Shown here piece after piece: positions 60,301-64,000 of a stretch of 64,000 nt of DNA (position 1 is its first letter; every line of letters starts with the position of its first letter). Below the pieces are notes generated by a model, which saw only the letters and a list, made by a program, of their open reading frames with translations, was not told the DNA's origin and did not search any database. The position numbers and the translations under genes were made by a program. This stretch comes from Liolophura sinensis. Lineage: Eukaryota > Mollusca > Polyplacophora > Chitonida > Chitonidae. The stretch covers positions 21,339,788 through 21,403,787 of the forward strand of contig NC_088302.1 in assembly GCF_032854445.1 (NCBI RefSeq), given 5' to 3'.

Positions 60301-60512
60301 ATTGATAGGCCTATTGACAACAATGACAATGGGGGCCATGTGTGATTATCGGCGAAAATTCTTGTTTCGAACGTTGTGAATAAATATCTTCGGCTAAAAT
60401 TTAATAAAAGTAATTACTGTGTTTTCTTATATACCTGCCATCGTTTACAACACTAATAAAATCCTTGAATTTGATTCATTACCCCTTGTCCCTGGAAGTC
60501 CACGTCAGCCAT
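54353..60512 (-). CDS. YIPF6: YIPF6 (Yip1-domain family member 6), complete, seven coding exons
   Basis: Minus-strand exons in order are 60512-60483 (ATG), 59230-59126, 58391-58313, 57699-57657, 56938-56807, 55180-55020 and 54480-54353 (TAA 54355-54353). Phases run 0,0,1,2,2,1 and give 225 residues (human YIPF6 is 236). Family landmarks recalled from YIPF6 are present: the acidic N-terminal segment 'LEGDITVPG', then 'KAVGQKFFHVLLPR', 'WGPLILCV', 'GGPQFAEVFVI', 'LNTKLLGGN', 'SFFQSVCVLGYCVFPLS' and 'ADCQPPNRKALAVYPIF'. The protein is a five-pass Golgi membrane protein with a cytosolic N-terminus; in vertebrates it complexes with YIPF1/YIPF2 and affects secretory-granule and mucin traffic. Splice sites are canonical GT-AG. 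The first coding exon encodes only ten residues and its donor (GGG|gtaatg) is the weakest call. The gene is convergent with the genes to its left and divergent from CCDC134. Confidence 0.95.
54612..54958. mobile_element. MITE family M1 copy, split by a SINE
   Basis: The left part 'attgtaaatcttcaaccttt' to 'aaaatattggtt' resumes after the SINE at 'aaatattggttgcagaggtg' and ends 'gttgaaaaggttgtagaatt' plus 'agagta'. Confidence 0.8.
54726..54910 (+). mobile_element. SINE family 1, 5'-truncated, nested in an M1 MITE
   Basis: Starts within the B-box region ('caagtctggctcatactggc') and ends in the hallmark tail. Flanked by 'aaatattggtt' at 54715-54725 and 54911-54921. It lies in the last YIPF6 intron. 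Confidence 0.92.
55229..55440 (-). mobile_element. SINE family 4, tRNA-like, in YIPF6 intron
   Basis: On the minus strand a clear B box 'ggttcgagtctgcccgtcac' lies near the head. The 3' end resembles family 1 ('ataagtactgcattgagcac') and ends in A-rich sequence. Confidence 0.55.
56435..56665 (-). mobile_element. SINE-like element related to family 2, in YIPF6 intron
   Basis: On the minus strand it carries 'ctgggatctaacccagaacg', 'gggtcataccaaagacttta', 'ggcccagtgtcagtataatg' and 'tggcagcagcactttgccct'. It has the same order of modules as family 2 with different spacing. Confidence 0.5.
57385..57600. mobile_element. MITE family M2 copy, in YIPF6 intron
   Basis: Interior 'tttggagacaaaactaaatt' and 'aatatgcttgaataaacact'; right end 'caaacatgcaaaaaaggttg' plus 'aagaattatagta'. 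The left end is less clear. Confidence 0.7.
58392..60482. other. YIPF6 introns 1 and 2, no further feature
   Basis: A T-rich run is at 60113-60140. Nothing else is recognised apart from exon 59126-59230. Confidence 0.4.
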
Positions 60513-60795
60513 GATGGGAATTCCCCGAGTACCGGAAGTGGGAATGCCAATTTACACTCTTCTACATTCGGCAAATGCCAACCACTCTTAGGGGTACGTT
60601 GCAATCAACGATACCAGTCGATGACAGGAAGAATACAACAACTAAGGGTTGACGGGAAGGGTATTTCCCGACACGTGGACTTCAAAACAGTTCTAAACAA
60701 CTCGACATCATAAAACGAATATTTATTTATCGGCAAACTGACGACTCCTTGCCGATACCACAGCGATGTTGTAACAGATATGGAGTAATGCAGAA
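60513..60795. promoter_or_regulatory. Bidirectional promoter region between YIPF6 (-) and CCDC134 (+)
   Basis: The two start codons are divergent and 283 bp apart, so both 5' UTRs and both promoters must share this interval or overlap. It has 'ACCGGAAGTG' at 60531-60540, a textbook ETS-family (GABPA/ELK type) site typical of TATA-less housekeeping promoters. No TATA box is placed convincingly for either gene. An open frame crossing it (60465-60713) is a shadow. Confidence 0.65.
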
Positions 60796-63782
60796 ATGGG
60801 GAATCTAAGTCTAAATGCTTTTCATGTTACGGTCATCGCTGTTTTACTTTTACAGACCGTTTTCAGCGAAGATCAAACCGTAGCTCATGTGGATCAGACA
60901 AAATCATCCGAAACACGTGACAGTAAAACGAGTGAAACTGAAAAGATTACTGAACAGACTGACACTCAGAAATCTACAGGTGAAACGTCCGGTAAAATAC
61001 CAGTATCATCATGGCAAATGTGTATCCTTTTTGTGCCAGTCATTTGCTTGTCAAGATCTGAAAAAGATATTACAGGTACCAAATTAAAAATGTACAGATG
61101 GTATTTTTATGCTTGCGAAATATAAGGCATTCCATTCATTAATTCCCCCACCAATGAAACAGGCTGCCATCGATAAATTCTTGACTATGGCGTTAAAGAA
61201 ACAGTCGAAAATAATTGAGTGAATAAGTAAATAAAAATACTCATTTTATGGTATAGGAGCCTACATATATAGGCCTACTGTTAAGAAGTGTTGACAAAGA
61301 GCTGGCTTCAACAACGCAACATCGAAATAGTTCTTGAACACATCCAGACTTGCTGAACTTTCCACTTTTAGTAGACCTTGTATATAATACCATATTACAG
61401 AGCACAACATCCAGATGAAAAGCAACATGTACCGGTATTATCTATAATTTCATTTAAACTTAGATGAAATAAGTTTAAAAGGAATCTGACTGGTTTGAGT
61501 AAATTAATGATCTGTGTTTTGTTTTCCCTAAAATCTGAGCGATAACATGTATGTGTGAATACATTTATTTAAGTAACATTGGAAGATGTATAGAAGCAAA
61601 ATTGTTCTCACTCCCCATGCAGCTTGAACCAGAATATATGAACCATTGAAACCTGCACATCATTCAGGAGGAATATTTTAAAGCTACCATAAATAAATAT
61701 ACATTAACCCAAAGACTTTGTTTTAAAGAGATTTGAATTAAAAGATTACTACTACTTGAAGTTAAAGATTGTATTAAAGGTAAAATCAAAAAAAAAATTG
61801 ATATGAGGTGTAATCTCTAATCTGGACTAACACATTCTTTAACTGCATTACAAAGACATGAAAGTTTTTGAACAAAACAGAGCAGTGCAGTTGGAAGCAG
61901 TCAAAAACATGCAAGCGTATGGTAAATACGAACAACGTTACCAGCTAGCAGATATTGTTATAAAGCAATTGATGAAGGTAAGAAAATATTAAATTTCTAA
62001 ACTGGTTGTCATTCTTGTGTGAAGTTTAAGTTGAATGAGATGGGTTATATTTCTGGGAATTAGTGTTAATTACATTACTGATCATACTCTACAGTTATCA
62101 TGGCCTGTATACTTGGAAAAGATTGGTTTAATTATGTACCCACAAGGATGTGTCAGATTTTTCTTTGGCCTTCAGTGGCTTATATGTTACTCAAAAATAA
62201 TATCATATAAATATACAGTATGATGTAGTGCTCAATTATCAGTCTGTTTAATCCAACTCTGTTTTACGCCGTACTCAAGAATATTTGACTTATACGATCA
62301 TGGCCAGCATTGTGGTGGGAGGAAACCTTTCAGAGCACAGGGGAAGCCCATGACCATCCACAGGTCTGCCAGACTTTCCCACATACGGCTGGAATGCAGT
62401 GAAAAATCTCTGATTCAAATGGGGAGGTATTTTTAAAACCAACTCATAGCTTATTGTTTCTGGATTTCTTTACTTCTAAAAAAAAAGTGGTTAGACAACA
62501 GGTCTTTTGTATGAAGTACCGGTAGCAGTAAATTTTTGGATATTGACAGATACTTGCTGAGGCCAAAGTCAATGTGACCCAGTGGGGATTTGTACCTGGT
62601 GACCCATACCCAGAAGAGACCCATGTCCGTGAAGGTAATCACATGATTAATGTTATGACGAGACAAGTGTAAGCTGTGTTACTTCTGTATTGGGCGATCT
62701 TACATGAAGTTTATAGGAGTTCACTTACTTTCCATCAATATGGAACACACATTCAACTTACAGTGTCAATAAAAATCTGTGTTTTACATGTTGTCAAGTG
62801 TGTCAGTTATATGCAGTTGTATGATTCAGTTATCACTGGTGTATGATCACTGGCTGTACAATTTCTCTAGCCACAAAATCTTCATCGCTGCTACAGAAAT
62901 GCCCCACATCAAAGATCTTATCATGATGAAGCAGCATGGACAGGCAGTTTGGGCAGTTATGGAAGTTTTGAGCTATGTGGAATGCACATTCAGCTTGCTC
63001 TATCAGTAAAAATCTATTTGTGTTACATGTGGTGAAGTATATCATTTATTTGCCAAAGACATTGGTTTTATACTGCAGGCAATCTCCACCCATAAAACCA
63101 ACTGTCTTCCAGATTTTGAATGTGAAGACAATTGCATATCTGGCATGAAATCAAGATATGCTGTACAACGAAGATGTACATGGTCTCAATGTCCTATGAA
63201 AAATTTATTGCTGTGAAAAGAGATATTTTGTTTGCCTGTGTGTGTTATTTCTTCCAGATTGTAAAAGCAAAACAAATGCTTATATTGAACGAAATGATAC
63301 CTTTATGTTCTTTCAAAAATTGATTAAGTGGTTTTTCATGATGTTCTTTGAAGTTCACATACTTTCCACCTACAATTAAGATTGTAGAATAAAAATAAAA
63401 GTCTGTGTTCCATGGGAAAAATTGTGTCATTTGTTTGCCAAATGTGGGTGGCTTACTCTAGGCAATCTGGTTTCCTCCACATGTATATTGCAAAACCCAC
63501 TATCGTTAAATAAATTATCCACCAGTTAAGACAAATTATTGTGATGCAGATTGAGTAAAGTATTTAATCACTAATCCATCCAAAACTTTTGTTGTAGCTG
63601 TCTCTAAGGTGATGGAGAACACGGCCATGTTTGGTGACCTAGCTTTACGTCTCCCAGATATCGTTCACAGCCTGTACGATAAGAACCGTGAGTGGCAGGA
63701 GCTGATAGCCTGGGGTGTGTGGTTCTGTAACCAGACACAGGTCTTTGAGATGTCCAGTGCCAGCGCTATGCTTCTTAACCTG
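60796..63782 (+). CDS. CCDC134: CCDC134 homologue, exons 1-4 (3' end beyond the window)
   Basis: Exons 60796-60979, 61856-61977, 62550-62634 and 63598-63782 join in phases 1, 0, 1, 0 for 192 codons; the last donor (aacctg|gtatgt) leads out of the window. Residues 1-24 look like a signal peptide (hydrophobic 'VTVIAVLLLQTVF', cleavage near Ser24). A polar Ser/Thr/Glu/Lys-rich stretch to residue 61 follows. The conserved part matches human CCDC134 by recall: 'DMKVFEQNRAVQLEAVKN', 'QLADIVIKQLMK', 'VMENTAMFGDLALRLPDIVH' and 'WGVWFCNQTQVF'. The NQT sequon is shared with human; an NVT sequon is in exon 3. The human protein (229 residues) is ER-resident or secreted, carries a C-terminal KDEL-like signal, and is reported to work with HSP90B1 folding and glycosylation. 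Exon 1 could instead end at 'ccg|gtaaaa' seven bases later without frame change modulo one codon choice; cag|gtgaaa fits consensus better. Confidence 0.92.
61141..61245 (+). mobile_element. SINE 3' end remnant in CCDC134 intron
   Basis: 'tcttgactatggcgttaaag' followed by 'taagtaaataaaaa' resembles the 3' end of the SINE families here. The body is not recognisable. Confidence 0.35.
62256..62400 (-). mobile_element. SINE family 1, 3' part, in CCDC134 intron
   Basis: On the minus strand 'tcgtataagtcaaatattct' and 'tgagtacggcgtaaaac' are clear, with the body 'ccacaatgctggccatgatc'. No A-rich tail remains. Confidence 0.78.
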
Positions 63783-64000
63783 GTATGTGTGGTGGATGTG
63801 TGTGTGAGACTGGGAATTGGTGTGTTGGGAAATAGGGGAGAGAAGAAGTGAAGGGAAGGTCCATGGTTTCAATGTTATATGCTGTCTTTCCGTAATAGGA
63901 TTATATTCAGAATTGTGTGTAATGCTTGTTGGATTTTGGGAGAAAATAATTAAATGGTTATAGACAAAAGCCATTTCAGTTGAGAGAATTTGCAATTATT

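Noticed and set aside
60887-61087. Alternative frame in CCDC134 exon 1
   Set aside because: It overlaps the signal-peptide-bearing frame and continues into the intron past a good donor.

Overview
This window is eukaryotic nuclear DNA. It is A+T-rich, has spliced genes with GT-AG introns and no bacterial-style operons, and is full of short interspersed elements. tRNA-derived SINEs whose tails read 'cggcgtaaaacaccaatcaa' followed by (AAAT)n, and a second SINE family ending in (ACTC)n, are the kind commonly seen in lophotrochozoans. I therefore infer a marine mollusc or close relative, without being able to name the species. No CRISPR, rRNA, free-standing tRNA gene or bacterial gene was seen.

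Four protein-coding genes are supported by exon reading frames, splice sites and intron phases. (1) The last three exons of YIPF5 (+ strand, 20750-32752); its N-terminal exons were not found and probably lie upstream of the window. (2) A complete five-exon gene (+, 40969-43631) predicted to encode 745 residues: a short hydrophobic N-terminus, two large Pro/Ser/Thr-rich exons each ending in a Lys/Arg cluster, and a C-terminal domain that resembles herpesvirus UL36-type (peptidase C76-like) cysteine deubiquitinases. (3) A complete seven-exon YIPF6 (- strand, 60512 down to 54353, 225 residues). (4) The first four exons of a CCDC134 homologue (+, 60796-63782), running off the right edge. YIPF6 and CCDC134 are head-to-head with only 283 bp between start codons.

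Layout. 1-20.7 kb: repeats and unrecognised sequence, including a pogo/Tigger-like DNA element with a SINE nested in it, a 177-bp tandem array and a hairpin element. 20.7-33.8 kb: YIPF5 3' half, with two intronic minisatellites (one starting exactly at a splice donor) and a large inverted repeat built around oppositely oriented SINEs. 34.1-47.8 kb: two direct copies of a 1.8-kb segment flank the peptidase-like gene; the right copy has gained a SINE with target-site duplication and a 23-bp minisatellite of about 50 units. 48-54 kb: repeats and MITEs. 54.3-60.5 kb: YIPF6. 60.5-64 kb: CCDC134.

Three of the four genes act in the early secretory pathway: YIPF5 and YIPF6 are multi-pass ER/Golgi membrane proteins and CCDC134 is an ER-lumenal/secreted protein. 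Whether that clustering means anything is untested. The most unusual item is the peptidase-like gene: it is intact, intron-containing, has its own TATA promoter, and is built from symmetric phase-1 exons.
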